A stretch of DNA of 42,317 nucleotides from Streptomyces hilarionis (GCF_024539675.1 NZ_JAHHIT010000087.1:1-42317); one strand, 5' to 3'. Positions 1-9,161 are shown, counted from the first letter of the stretch. Notes: generated by a model not told the origin, from the sequence alone. Numbers and translations are program-made.

Positions 1-1
1 G

Positions 2-886
2 TGCGGGGGCGGGCGGGTGCGCCGGTTCGCGGGCGGGCTGCTCGCCGAGGCCGAGCGGGAGGCCGAGCACGTCCAGGCCGGGCTGCGCCGCCTCGCGCAC
101 CCCGGCGCGGAGGGCCGGCTGCCGGTGGTGGAGGCGGCGGGTCGCCGGCTGGAGGAGCTGCTGCTGGGGGAGGCGGCCGCGCAGCTGGGCTCCGGGCCGG
201 TCGTGGTGGTGCCCCCGGCCCGCCTGCACCGGGTGCCGTGGGCGTTGCTGCCGTCGCTGCGCGAGCGGGTGCTCAGCGTGTCGCCGTCGGCGAGCGGCTG
301 GCTGCGCGCGCGGGACACGCAGGCCCCGCCGGGCGGCCGCCAGGTCCTGGTGCGCGGACCGGGCCTCGCGACCGGCGGCGCGGAGGTGCCGGAGGTGGCG
401 GGGCGCTACGGCAGGCCGGTCGTGCTGGAGCAGGAGGAGGCCCGTGTCCCGCGTGTGCTGCGGGAGTTGGACGGCGCCGCGCTGGCCCACATCGCCGCGC
501 ACGGCGCGTTCCGCGCGGACAGTCCCATGTTCTCGTCGCTGCGCATGGCCGACGGCCCGCTCATCGTGCACGACTTCGAGCGGCTGGCCCGCAGCCCGTA
601 CCGGATCATCCTGTCCAGCTGCGACACGGCCCGGCTCGCCTCGGTCGGCGCGGACGAACTCCTGGGCCTGGTGACGGCGTTGCTCCCGCTGGGCACGGCG
701 GGCGTGGTGGCCAGCAGCGCACCCGTCAACGACGCGGCGGTGGTCCCCCTGATGCTGGCCCTGCACAAGGGCGTCAGCGCGGGTCTGTCCCTGGCGGAGG
801 CGCTGCGCGACGCGCGGGCCGCGCTTCCGGGGGACGCCGTGCACCAGGCCACGGGCTGGGCGTTCGCGGCGTTCGGGGCGGCCTGA
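2..886 (+). CDS. CHAT-domain protein, 3' part
   Basis: This is the C-terminal part of a CHAT-domain (caspase-HetF/TPR-associated) protein. The reading frame is open to the left edge, so the start lies outside the window; a GTG at 17 is the first in-frame candidate inside. Counting from that GTG, the caspase-like dyad is visible as AHIAAHG (His162) and SSCDTA (Cys202). The segment between them, with DSPMFSSL and DGPL, is typical of CHAT domains. The family is a cysteine-protease fold, often preceded by TPR repeats, so a long N-terminal repeat region upstream is expected but not seen. The protein ends only 13 bases before the convergent LuxR-type gene. Substrate and role are unknown; a link to stress or protein-processing systems is inference. 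The domain call is firm and the full-length structure unknown. Confidence 0.85.
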   Translation, partial: CGGGRVRRFAGGLLAEAEREAEHVQAGLRRLAHPGAEGRLPVVEAAGRRLEELLLGEAAAQLGSGPVVVVPPARLHRVPWALLPSLRERVLSVSPSASGWLRARDTQAPPGGRQVLVRGPGLATGGAEVPEVAGRYGRPVVLEQEEARVPRVLRELDGAALAHIAAHGAFRADSPMFSSLRMADGPLIVHDFERLARSPYRIILSSCDTARLASVGADELLGLVTALLPLGTAGVVASSAPVNDAAVVPLMLALHKGVSAGLSLAEALRDARAALPGDAVHQATGWAFAAFGAA

Positions 887-899
887 ACGGGTAGCCCGC

Positions 900-3227
900 T
901 CAGGCCGGTTGCCCCTCCGGCAGCTCGAGCAGTCCCGGCAGGCACGCGCGGTCGTCGGCGCCGAGGCGGGTGTAGGCGCCGTGGAGGTGGTTGCCGACCG
1001 TGCGCACGGACAGCGTGAGGCGTTCGGCGATCTGCCGGTTGCTGAGCCCTTGCGCGGCGAGGGCGACGATCTGCCGCTGGCGCGCGGTGAGTTCGCCCAG
1101 GGCCAGCCCCGCCAGCGCCGGGGTGCGGGCTCCCTGGCAGCGCCGGGCGAGGGCGGCGGCGCGGGCACGGGCGGTGCGCGCGGCGCCCGGGTCCCGGTGC
1201 ACCCGGGCGGCCTGGGCGTACGCCTCGGCCGCGAAGAGGAGCAGCCCGCGTTCGGCGAGCTCGGCGGCGGCCGCGTCCAGAGCGGGCCCGTCGGCCCCGG
1301 CCAGCGCACGGGCGTGCAGGGCGAGCACCCCGCCGGCCGGGAGGACCCGGACGGCCGCCTCGGGCACGCCGAGGCGCACGGCGTCGTAGACGGTGTAGGG
1401 GTCGTCCACCGCGCACCCGCGGGCGGGACGGTGGGGGCCCGGCCCGTCGGCCGCGGGGCCACCGCCGCCGCAGCTGGGGGCCGTGCCGAGGCCGGGGCGC
1501 GAGGCGACGGGGTCGGCGTCGCCCTGCGTGGACGGCGCGAGGGCCTTCACGCCGCCGTCCGCACCCGCGTGCCCGCGTCGGTCCCCCGCACCGGCCACGG
1601 GAGAGCCGCAGCCTTCGGGGAGGCCGTCCGAACGCGCCTGCCGGAGCCCGCGCCCTGCTGCCGCCGGGGCGTCGGCGGCCGCGGAGCCCTGCGGGACGGC
1701 GTCCGGGCAGGCCCGCGCGCAGTCGGCAGCGGCCGCGGGGGCGGTGCGGGCGTCGGGGAGCGGCAGGGTCTTGCGGGCGGCGTCGAGATCGCCGCGGGCC
1801 GCCGGGGCCCAGGGGGCCGTGCCGGGGTGGGCGGCGAGCGGGTCGATCAGCTCGCCGGTCTCCCCCGACTGGGCCGCCGCCAGGGCCAGTTCGATGCGGC
1901 AGGCGGTGTCGTGCGGGGCGCCGGCCAGGCCCTCGCGCGCCCAGGCCGCCGCCTCGCGCAGTTCTCCCCGCAGCCGTGAGAACCGCGCGTGGACGGCGGC
2001 GTACCACGGCGGAACCGCTTCCCCCTCCGCCAGGAGCCACTCCCCCACGGGGGTGGGCGTCGCCCGCACGTCGACCCGCTCGATGCGCCGGGCCAGCCGG
2101 GCCGCCTCGGCCGCGAGGGCGGGTGCGACGGGCGGCCGGGCGCGGGAGAGGCGCCGCGCGCGCAGCGGTCCGGCCGCGGCCCGCAGCGCGGGGCCGTGCA
2201 GGGGGTGGGCCAGGCGGACGCCGGTGCCGTCGACGACGTCGAGGAGGCCGTCCGCCTCCAGGCGTTCCAGGGCCCGCGCGTCGAAGGCGTCCGAGGGCAG
2301 CGGCAGGGGTTCGGCGAAGGCGAGACGGTCGAGGACGTCGCGTTCGTCGGGGCGGGGACGGGCGAGCACGGCGACGGCGCGTTCGCGCAGGGCGGGGGTG
2401 AGCGGGATCGGACCGCGCCACGCCCACGAACCGTCGCCGCTCTCCCGGTCCGTGTCCTGGCCGGTGTCCCGTTCCGGGTCCCGTACCGCCTGCTGTGCCG
2501 GGTTCGATGCCGGGTTCCGGCCCACGTCCCGTGCCGGGCTCCCTGCCGTCCGCCGGTCCGGGTCCCGGTTCGGCGGGCGTCGCTCGCGCACCGCCTCCAG
2601 CAGGTCCCTCAGCAGCCGCAGGTCGCCCCGGCACAGTCGGTGCAGCCGGCGGACGGTGAGGGGCTCGACGGGGTCGTCCGTCCCGTCCGTGAGGAGGCGG
2701 GCGGTCTCCTCACGGGACAGGGCGCCCAGGGCGAGGCGGGGCAGGAGTTCACCGGTCCACAGCCGGGACACGGCCGCGGGCACGGGCGCGTCGTCCGCGA
2801 CGAGGACCAGCAGCCGGGTGTGCCCGTGCACGGCCAGTTGGTGGAGCAGGGCGGCGGAGGCGTCGTCCAGCAGCTGGGCGTCGTCGACCACCAGCAGCCG
2901 CACGCCGCACAGGAGGCGGACGGCGCGGTGCAGGGTGACGCCCTCGGGGAGCAGGTGGGCGAAGGCGGCGAAGGGCAGGTCGCGGACCCCGGCGAGGCCG
3001 GGCGAGCCGGCCACCCGCGCGCAGTCGGCGCCGCGCACCGCCTCCCGCGCCAGCCGGGTGCGGCCGCAGCCCGCGGGCCCCGTGACGACGAGACCGGGCC
3101 GGCCCGCCGCCAGGCAGCGGCGCACGAGCTCCAGTTCCCGCTCGCGGCCCGTGAACGGCCAAGGCGTTCGCAGGGTCCCGGCCAGGGGTTCGATGCTCGT
3201 CACGTCTATGGGAGCAGGGGTACTCAC
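900..3227 (-). CDS. LuxR-family transcriptional regulator with AAA ATPase domain (LAL type)
   Basis: This is a large ATP-binding LuxR (LAL) regulator of about 775 aa. The N-terminal ATPase has a Walker A motif (TGPAGCGRT) and a Walker B-like LLVVDDAQLL. The C-terminus carries a LuxR helix-turn-helix (LTARQRQIVALAAQGLSNRQ). The middle should be a helical-repeat sensor region. Two low-complexity hydrophilic stretches, roughly 2430-2590 and 1430-1720, interrupt it and look like disordered inserts. I chose the GTG at 3227. A GTG at 3296 would add 23 residues but would abut the divergent protease start, and neither has a strong ribosome-binding site. The gene is divergent from the zinc protease at 3299, which is a plausible target. 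Family assignment is firm; the start is moderate. Confidence 0.88.
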   Translation of the reverse strand: MSTPAPIDVTSIEPLAGTLRTPWPFTGRERELELVRRCLAAGRPGLVVTGPAGCGRTRLAREAVRGADCARVAGSPGLAGVRDLPFAAFAHLLPEGVTLHRAVRLLCGVRLLVVDDAQLLDDASAALLHQLAVHGHTRLLVLVADDAPVPAAVSRLWTGELLPRLALGALSREETARLLTDGTDDPVEPLTVRRLHRLCRGDLRLLRDLLEAVRERRPPNRDPDRRTAGSPARDVGRNPASNPAQQAVRDPERDTGQDTDRESGDGSWAWRGPIPLTPALRERAVAVLARPRPDERDVLDRLAFAEPLPLPSDAFDARALERLEADGLLDVVDGTGVRLAHPLHGPALRAAAGPLRARRLSRARPPVAPALAAEAARLARRIERVDVRATPTPVGEWLLAEGEAVPPWYAAVHARFSRLRGELREAAAWAREGLAGAPHDTACRIELALAAAQSGETGELIDPLAAHPGTAPWAPAARGDLDAARKTLPLPDARTAPAAAADCARACPDAVPQGSAAADAPAAAGRGLRQARSDGLPEGCGSPVAGAGDRRGHAGADGGVKALAPSTQGDADPVASRPGLGTAPSCGGGGPAADGPGPHRPARGCAVDDPYTVYDAVRLGVPEAAVRVLPAGGVLALHARALAGADGPALDAAAAELAERGLLLFAAEAYAQAARVHRDPGAARTARARAAALARRCQGARTPALAGLALGELTARQRQIVALAAQGLSNRQIAERLTLSVRTVGNHLHGAYTRLGADDRACLPGLLELPEGQPA

Positions 3228-3298
3228 GCCTGATACAGGGTGACTTGAGTAGCCCCGGCTCTGGCCGCCCGCCCGGTTCGCACGGCAGCCTGGCACCC

Positions 3299-4384
3299 AT
3301 GACCGCCCGGTACTGCTCGCTCGCTCAGCAGTCGGCCCCCGCGTTCGCCCCGGGGCTGGCCGCCGAGCGGCTGGGCGCGCTGCGGGGCGGGCGGCTGATG
3401 TGGGTCAACGGCACCGTGCTGCACTACTGCTTCTTCGACCGCGAGGACGACGGCTCGGTCATCGCCCTGCCGGGCAACGCGGGGACCCGGTGGGTGTCGT
3501 GGGTCGGCGGCCAGGAGCAGCGGGAGGTCGTGCGGGACTGCTTCCGCGCGTGGGCGGACCTGGGCGTCGGTGTGACGTTCGCCGAGGTCGACGACCGCTC
3601 GGAGGCGGAGCTGCGCATCGGTTTCCAGGCGGGTGACGGCTGCTGGTCGGCGGTGGGCCGCGACGCGCTGTCGGCCGGGCTCAACGAGCGCACCATGAAC
3701 GTCGGCTGGGATGTGACCGCCCCCGGGGAGAGGGCGGTCGTCCTGCACGAGATCGGGCACGCCCTCGGCATGCGGCACGAGCACCAGAGCCCCTTCGCGG
3801 GCCTCCACTTCGACGACGAGGCGGTGTACGCCGAACTGTCGGGGCCGCCTCACCACTGGAGCCGGGACCGGATCCACTTCAACGTGCTGCGCAAGCTGGA
3901 TCCGGCCGAGGCCAACGGCTCGGTGTGGGACGCGCAGTCGGTGATGGAGTATCCGTTCGCGGCCGGGCTGATCCTGGAACCGGAGCAGTTCCGCGCAGGT
4001 GTGCAGCCGCCCGGGACGCTGTCGCCGCTCGACAGGGAGTTCGCGCTGCGCTGGTATCCGCCGCAGTCCGTGCAGCGGCCGCCCGCGCTGGTGCCGTTCC
4101 GGTCCGCGCCGCTGTCGCTCGGGCCGGGCGGACAGGCCGATTTCACGGTCGAGCCGCTCGAGACCCGGGAGTACGCCGTCGGCGTCTTCGGCGAGTGCGA
4201 CTCGGTGGTCGTCGTGTTCGAGGAGCGGGACGGCGAACCCCGGTTCCTCGCGGGGCGGGACGACGGGGGCGCTCCGTTCAACGCGACGATCAGGGCCCGG
4301 CTCGTCCGCGGCCGCCGTTACGTCGTCCGTGTGCGCCAGTACTGCGGCTGGGGATCGGGTGAGAGCGCGCTCATGTGCTGGTGA
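3299..4384 (+). CDS. Metzincin (astacin/matrixin-like) zinc metalloprotease
   Basis: This is a predicted zinc endopeptidase of about 361 aa. It has the extended metzincin site HEIGHALGMRHE (residues 150-161 from this ATG), with three His zinc ligands, the catalytic Glu and the following Glu seen in astacin-like enzymes. The Met-turn SVMEY follows at about 214-218. After the catalytic domain comes a beta-rich stretch of about 90 residues resembling a bacterial pre-peptidase C-terminal (PPC-like) domain. No convincing signal peptide is visible from this start, nor from an upstream in-frame ATG at 3245, which is odd for this family. The gene diverges from the LAL regulator and converges on the monooxygenase operon, with a hairpin between. 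The substrate is unknown. Confidence 0.88.
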   Translation: MTARYCSLAQQSAPAFAPGLAAERLGALRGGRLMWVNGTVLHYCFFDREDDGSVIALPGNAGTRWVSWVGGQEQREVVRDCFRAWADLGVGVTFAEVDDRSEAELRIGFQAGDGCWSAVGRDALSAGLNERTMNVGWDVTAPGERAVVLHEIGHALGMRHEHQSPFAGLHFDDEAVYAELSGPPHHWSRDRIHFNVLRKLDPAEANGSVWDAQSVMEYPFAAGLILEPEQFRAGVQPPGTLSPLDREFALRWYPPQSVQRPPALVPFRSAPLSLGPGGQADFTVEPLETREYAVGVFGECDSVVVVFEERDGEPRFLAGRDDGGAPFNATIRARLVRGRRYVVRVRQYCGWGSGESALMCW

Positions 4385-4457
4385 ACCGGGAAGGCCGCGC
4401 ACACCACAGTCCGCCGCCGGGGGAAGCGCCGGGGCCGTCGCCTTCGGGGGAGGGTGA

Positions 4458-4480
4458 CGGCCCCGGCCACACCGGGGCCG
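4458..4480. terminator. Bidirectional hairpin terminator
   Basis: A perfect 9-bp stem, CGGCCCCGG with CCGGGGCCG, encloses the 5-nt loop ccaca. It lies between the convergent ends of the zinc protease (4384) and the FMN monooxygenase (4485). There is no T-tract, as is common in Streptomyces. Confidence 0.6.
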
Positions 4481-4484
4481 GTCG

Positions 4485-5858
4485 TCAGGACGCGGCCCGT
4501 TCGGCGCCGGCGGCGTCCGGGTGGTCGAGTCCGAGGTGGTCGCGCAGCGTGGTGCCCTCGTACTCGGTGCGGTACACGCCCCGTTCCTGCAACAGCGGGA
4601 CGACCTTGTCGGCGAACTCGTCGAGCCCGCCGGGGGTGAGGTGCGGGACGAGGATGAAGCCGTCGGCGGCGTCGGCCTGGACGTAGTCGTCGATGGTGCG
4701 GGCGACGGTCTGCGGCGAGCCGACGAAGTTCTGGCGGCTGCCGGTCTCGATGACCAGGTCCCGGATCGACCAGCCGTTGGCCTCGGCGAGCGCACGCCAT
4801 TCGCGGGCGGTGGCCAGCGGGTCGCGGTACATGCGCACCTGGGCGCGGCCGCGCGCGATGTGGTGCTCGCCGGGGTCCGGGTCGACGTCCGGCAGCGGGC
4901 CCTCCGGGTCGTAGCCGGACAGGTCCCGGTTCCAGACGAACTCCAGGTGCTTGAGGGCGGTCGCGCCGCTGACCTGCTTGCGGCGTACCTCCCGAGCGAT
5001 CAGGGCGGCCTCCTCGTCGGTGTCGCCGAGGACGAAGCTGGCGGCGGGCAGGATGAGCAACTGGTCCGCGCGGCGGCCGTACTTGGCGAGGCGGGACTTG
5101 ACGTCGGTGTAGAAGGCGCGGCCCGCGTCGAGCGCCGCGTACCGGCTGAAGATGGCGTCGGCGCCGGCGGCCGCGAACTCGCGGCCCTCGTCGGAGTCGC
5201 CGGCCTGGAAGATCACCGGGCGGCCCTGGGGGCTGCGCGGCACGTTGAACCGGCCGTGGATGTCGAACTGGTCGCCTTCGTGGACGAAGGCGCCGGCCTT
5301 GGCGTCGCTCAGGAACGTGCCCGTGGCCGGGTCGGCGACGATCTCGTCGCCCCGCCAGGAGTCGAAGAGCTCGCCCGCGGTGGCGAGGAACTCCTTGGCG
5401 CGCGCATACCTGTCGTCCTGCGCGAGGAAGCCGCCGCGGCGGAAGTTCTCGCCGGTGAACGCGTCCCAGGAGGTGACGACGTTCCAGGCGGCGCGCCCGT
5501 CGGAGAGGTGGTCGAGGCTGGCGAACTGGCGGGCCACCTCGTAGGGCTCGTTGAAGGTGGAGTTGATGGTGCCGGTCAGGCCGAGGCGCTCGGTGACGGC
5601 GGCCAGTGCCGCGAGGACGGTGAAGGTGTCGGGGCGGCCGACCACGTCCAGGTCGTAGATCCTGCCGCCCTGTTCGCGCAGGCGCAGGCCCTCGGCGAGG
5701 AAGAGGAAGTCGAACTTGGCGCGTTCGGCGGTCCGCGCGAAGTGGGCGAAGGAGCTGAACTCGATGTGGCTTCCGGCCTGCGGGTCGCTCCACACGGTGG
5801 TGTTGTTGACGCCGGGGAAGTGGGCGGCGAGGTGGATCTGCTTGCGGGGCTTGCTCAT
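4485..5858 (-). CDS. NtaA/DmoA-family FMN-dependent monooxygenase
   Basis: This is a 457-aa flavin-dependent monooxygenase of the bacterial-luciferase-like NtaA/SnaA/DszA/YxeK group, which uses FMNH2 from a separate reductase plus O2. Typical features are the N-terminal HLAAHFPGVNN, the segment WNVVTSWDAFTGENF and the C-terminal substrate-closing region FADKVVPLLQERG. Full family length is present. The ATG at 5858 has a strong GGAGGGAGA ribosome site. It is the last gene of the minus-strand operon, 19 nt after the second monooxygenase and downstream of an amino-acid-type importer. That layout resembles the Bacillus ytm and yxe sulfur-compound operons, where such enzymes cleave S-substituted cysteines. 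The specific substrate here is inferred only as an organosulfur or amino-acid derivative. Confidence 0.9.
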   Translation of the reverse strand: MSKPRKQIHLAAHFPGVNNTTVWSDPQAGSHIEFSSFAHFARTAERAKFDFLFLAEGLRLREQGGRIYDLDVVGRPDTFTVLAALAAVTERLGLTGTINSTFNEPYEVARQFASLDHLSDGRAAWNVVTSWDAFTGENFRRGGFLAQDDRYARAKEFLATAGELFDSWRGDEIVADPATGTFLSDAKAGAFVHEGDQFDIHGRFNVPRSPQGRPVIFQAGDSDEGREFAAAGADAIFSRYAALDAGRAFYTDVKSRLAKYGRRADQLLILPAASFVLGDTDEEAALIAREVRRKQVSGATALKHLEFVWNRDLSGYDPEGPLPDVDPDPGEHHIARGRAQVRMYRDPLATAREWRALAEANGWSIRDLVIETGSRQNFVGSPQTVARTIDDYVQADAADGFILVPHLTPGGLDEFADKVVPLLQERGVYRTEYEGTTLRDHLGLDHPDAAGAERAAS

Positions 5859-5877
5859 GACGGGGTCTCCCTCCCGC

Positions 5878-7089
5878 TCAGACGTGGGCCGGGGCGGCGT
5901 AGCGGTTGGCGGGGCGGGACAGGCCGAGCAGCCCGCGCAGCGTGTCGGCCTCGTAGGCGCGGCGGAACACGCCGCGGCGCTGGAGTTCGGGGACGAGTCC
6001 GCGGGTGACGGCGGGCAGGTCGTGGCCGGCGACGGCGGGCCGCAGCCGGAATCCGGTGAGGCCGGCGGTCTGCAACTCCTGGAGCACGTCGGCCAGTTGC
6101 GCGGGGGTCCCGGTGAACACGCGGGCGTCGCTTCGGTACTCCTCGCCGGCGAGGGTGTCGAGGCGGTCGAGGCGGGCGGCCGCCGTGGCCGGGTCGTCGT
6201 CGAGGAGGACGACCAGGTCGGCGAAGACGTGGAGCGGCTCGGTCGCCCGTCCCGCCGCCTCCTGCGCGGCGCGGATCTCGGCGACGATCGCCCGGGCCTC
6301 GTCGGCGTCGTGCGGGGTGACGTAGCCGACGTCGGCGGCGCGGGCCACGAGGCGGTAGGGGACCGTGTCGTGGGCGAGTGCGGTGACCGGGGGCTGGCCC
6401 TGCGGCGGGCGCGGGGTGATGGAGGGGCCCTTGACGCGGAAACGGGGGCCCTCGAAGTCGATGTAGTGCAGTTTGTCGCGGTCGATGAACCGGCCGGTGG
6501 CCGCGTCCCGGATCTCCGCGTCGTCCTCCCAGCTGTCCCAGAGGCGGCGCACGACCTCGACGTGGTCGGCGGCCTCGTCGAACAGCTCGGTCAGCAGCTC
6601 CTGGGCGGCCGGGTCGTCGTAGGCGCGGATGCGGGGGATCGTGCGGCGGCCGAAGTGGGCGGCCTCGGTGGGGCGGGCGGTGATCTGGACGCGCAGACCG
6701 GCGCGGCCGGCGCTCACGTAGTCGAGGGTGGCGATGGCCTTGGAGATGTGGAAGGGCTCGGTGTGCGTGGCCACCACGGTCGGCACCAGGCCTATGCGGT
6801 GGGTGAGCGGCGCGACGCGGGCGGCGACGAGGACGGCGTCGAGGCGGCCGCGGACCTGGTCGGTGCGGTCGTCCGGGTCGAGGAAGTGGGAGGACTGCGG
6901 GCCCAGGCCGTCCTCGATCGTCACGAAGTCGAGCAGACCGCGTTCGGCCTCGGTGACCAGGTCGGTCCAGTAGCCGGCGGTGAACAGTTCGCGGGGGCGG
7001 GCGACGGGTTCACGCCAGGAGGCGGGGTGCCAGCCGGTGCCGTCCAGGGCGACGGCGAGGTGCAGGGGGGAGGAGGGGGTCGAGGACAC
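5878..7089 (-). CDS. LLM-class flavin-dependent oxidoreductase
   Basis: This is a 403-aa luciferase-like monooxygenase, a TIM-barrel FMN or F420 enzyme. Recognisable stretches include FVTIEDGLGPQS, the barrel segment IGLVPTVVATHTEPFHISKAIA and LDYVSAGRAGLRV. It is a different branch from the NtaA-type enzyme immediately downstream and the two are only 19 nt apart, so they probably act on the same imported substrate or in sequence. The start is GTG at 7089, preceded by AGGAAGG. Pairs of such enzymes next to a cystine or sulfonate-type ABC importer are a known theme (YtmO and YtnJ in Bacillus). It lies 82 nt downstream of the binding-protein gene. Family is firm, substrate unknown. Confidence 0.88.
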   Translation of the reverse strand: MSSTPSSPLHLAVALDGTGWHPASWREPVARPRELFTAGYWTDLVTEAERGLLDFVTIEDGLGPQSSHFLDPDDRTDQVRGRLDAVLVAARVAPLTHRIGLVPTVVATHTEPFHISKAIATLDYVSAGRAGLRVQITARPTEAAHFGRRTIPRIRAYDDPAAQELLTELFDEAADHVEVVRRLWDSWEDDAEIRDAATGRFIDRDKLHYIDFEGPRFRVKGPSITPRPPQGQPPVTALAHDTVPYRLVARAADVGYVTPHDADEARAIVAEIRAAQEAAGRATEPLHVFADLVVLLDDDPATAAARLDRLDTLAGEEYRSDARVFTGTPAQLADVLQELQTAGLTGFRLRPAVAGHDLPAVTRGLVPELQRRGVFRRAYEADTLRGLLGLSRPANRYAAPAHV

Positions 7090-7171
7090 GAGGGTGCCTT
7101 CCTGGAGGTCCGTGGGAGAGCGCCGGCCTTCGGACGACGGGTGGCTGGGCGCGAGGGGACGGTGCGGGCGG

Positions 7172-8197
7172 TCAGGAGTTGGTCACCGGCAGGCCGGGCG
7201 GGTTGACCTCGGACGTGGCGACGGCCTCGTTGGAGAGGTGGTAGGCGGCCAGCCACTTCGCGTACTGCCCGGTCCTGATCAGGTGGTTGACGGCGTCCGC
7301 GATGGGCTTGGCGAGGCCGCTGTCCTTCTTGGCGGTGGCGGCGATCAGGCCCTGGAGCGACTCGCCGGCGCCGGAGAAGGTGCCCGCGTTGCGGGTCGCG
7401 TTGGCGGTGCCGGCGGTCTTGGCGACGTTGTAGGCGATGCCGGGGTTGGGGCCGAAGAACGCGTCGACCTTGCCGCTGTTCAGGGCGAGATAGGTGCCGT
7501 TGCGGTCCGGGTAGTACTTGACGGTGAGCTTCTTGCCCTCGGACTCCAGCTTCTTCTTCCACTCGAGGAGGATCTTCTCCTGGTTGGTGCCGGAGCCGAC
7601 GGTGACGGTGAGACCGGCGAGCTTCTCGTAGTCGCCGTCGAAGTTCCACGTGCTGGACTTCTTGACCTCCCAGCCGAGGTTGTCCTGGCGGTAGGAGGCG
7701 AACTCGTACTTCTTCTTGCGCTCCTCGGTGTCGGTGACGTTCGAGAAGGCGACGTCGACCTTGCCGCTGTCGATGCCGACGAAGAGGTTCTCCCAGGTGA
7801 AGTTCTTCGTCTGCGGCTTCAGGCCGAGCACCGCGGCCACCAGGCGGCCGAGGTCGGGCTCGGCGCCGGTGAGGGTCTTCTGGTCGTCGCCGAGGTAGGC
7901 CAGGGGCGCGAAGCCGGAGGGCAGGGCGCCGACGCCGATGGTCAGCCTGCCGCTCTTCCTGACGGCGGCGGGCAGTTCGGCCCTGATGGACGCGACCTCG
8001 GGGACCTTCAGGGTGCTCTCCTGGGCGGCGCCGTTGGAGACCCTGCCGATGGTCACGGTGCCGGCGGCGTCGCCGTGGGCCCCGGTGGCGGCCTCGCTGT
8101 CGCCGCCGCAGGCGGCGAGGCCGGTGGCGAGAGCGGTGACCGCGGTCGCGGCGGTGGCTGCGCGGAGCAGGCTGCGTCGGGTGAAGTGGGCAGGCAT
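7172..8197 (-). CDS. ABC transporter substrate-binding lipoprotein, amino-acid type
   Basis: This is a family-3 periplasmic-binding-type lipoprotein of 341 aa. It begins with a twin-arginine-like RRSLLR signal and a lipobox LAAC, with the lipidated Cys at residue 30, so it should be anchored outside the membrane. The body has the two-lobe pattern of amino-acid binding proteins (for example LTIGVGALPSGFAPLAY, GKVDVAFSNVTDTEERKK and LTVTVGSGTNQEKIL). The ATG at 8197 is preceded by AAGGACGG; an upstream in-frame start at 8266 would bury the signal peptide and is rejected. It follows the ATPase gene after a 133-nt gap holding a 12-nt perfect palindrome at 8255-8266. With the permease and ATPase it should import a polar amino acid or organosulfur compound. 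Confidence 0.9.
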   Translation of the reverse strand: MPAHFTRRSLLRAATAATAVTALATGLAACGGDSEAATGAHGDAAGTVTIGRVSNGAAQESTLKVPEVASIRAELPAAVRKSGRLTIGVGALPSGFAPLAYLGDDQKTLTGAEPDLGRLVAAVLGLKPQTKNFTWENLFVGIDSGKVDVAFSNVTDTEERKKKYEFASYRQDNLGWEVKKSSTWNFDGDYEKLAGLTVTVGSGTNQEKILLEWKKKLESEGKKLTVKYYPDRNGTYLALNSGKVDAFFGPNPGIAYNVAKTAGTANATRNAGTFSGAGESLQGLIAATAKKDSGLAKPIADAVNHLIRTGQYAKWLAAYHLSNEAVATSEVNPPGLPVTNS

Positions 8198-8330
8198 GGC
8201 CGTCCGTCCTTGGTGAGGTGAGTACGGGGGTACTGGTTCGTTGGGGGCTGCCGGGTGTCCGGACACGCGGGTGAGGGCGTGGCGCAGGGCCCGGGATGTA
8301 CGGGGGTCGGGGAGGCACGGGGGCCCGGCG

Positions 8331-9161
8331 TCAGAGCACCTTGCTGAGGAAGTCGCGGGTCCGCTCGTGGCGGGGGCGGTCGAGGACCTGGCCCGGCGGG
8401 CCCTGTTCGACGACGCGGCCGCCGTCGATGAAGACGACCTGGTCGGCGACCTCGCGGGCGAAGCCGACCTCGTGGGTGACGATGACGAGCGTGGTGCCGC
8501 CGGTGGCCAGGTCCTTGATGACGGCGAGGACTTCGCCGACGAGTTCGGGGTCGAGCGCGGACGTGGGCTCGTCGAAGAGGATGACGCCGGGACGCAGCGC
8601 GAGAGCGCGGGCGATGGCGACCCGCTGCTGCTGTCCGCCGGACAGCTGCCTCGGGTAGGCGGCGGCCTTGTCGGACAGGCCCACCCTGCCGAGGAGTTCG
8701 CGGGCCAGTTCCAGGGCCTGGGGCTTCGAGAGCTGCCCGGTGGCGGCCGGCGCGGCGGCGACGTTGTCCAGCACGGTCAGGTGCGGGAAGAGATGGAAGT
8801 TCTGGAACACGAACCCGATCCGGCGGCGCTGGGCCAGGATGGCCCGCTCGCTCAGTTCGCGCAGCCGGCCGCCGTGGCGGCGCACACCGATCGGCTCGCC
8901 GTTGACGCTGACGTAACCGGCCTCCGGCTTCTCCAGGTGGTTCACGACCCGCAGCAGGGTCGACTTGCCGGAGCCGGACGGCCCGAGGATCACGGTGACC
9001 TCGCCGGGCCGCACGGTCAGGCTCACCCCGTCCAGCACCTGGTGGGCGCCGTACCACTTGTGCACGTCGTGCACTTCGAGCGCGGCGGGGACGACCTCGC
9101 CGCCGGCGTCGGTCACGGCGTCCCGCAGGGGGCGCGCGCTGCTCAGGGTCTCGGCGGTCAT
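8331..9161 (-). CDS. Amino-acid ABC transporter ATP-binding protein
   Basis: This is the energising subunit of the importer, 276 aa. It shows Walker A GPSGSGKST (about residues 60-68), a Q-loop (VFQNFHLFPH), signature LSGGQQQR (about 173-180) and Walker B VILFDEPTSALDPE (about 193-206). It is closest in pattern to the polar-amino-acid (GlnQ/HisP/TcyN) group. The start ATG at 9161 overlaps the TGA of the permease gene by 4 nt, so translation of the two is coupled. An N-terminal extension of about 25 residues precedes the usual ATPase start. It pairs with the permease just upstream and the lipoprotein downstream. Function is firm as an ABC ATPase; the substrate is not determinable. Confidence 0.93.
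   Translation of the reverse strand: MTAETLSSARPLRDAVTDAGGEVVPAALEVHDVHKWYGAHQVLDGVSLTVRPGEVTVILGPSGSGKSTLLRVVNHLEKPEAGYVSVNGEPIGVRRHGGRLRELSERAILAQRRRIGFVFQNFHLFPHLTVLDNVAAAPAATGQLSKPQALELARELLGRVGLSDKAAAYPRQLSGGQQQRVAIARALALRPGVILFDEPTSALDPELVGEVLAVIKDLATGGTTLVIVTHEVGFAREVADQVVFIDGGRVVEQGPPGQVLDRPRHERTRDFLSKVL

Noticed and set aside
8255..8266. 12-nt palindrome GTGTCCGGACAC between ATPase and binding-protein genes
   Set aside because: Too short and isolated to call a regulatory site; noted only within the lipoprotein entry.
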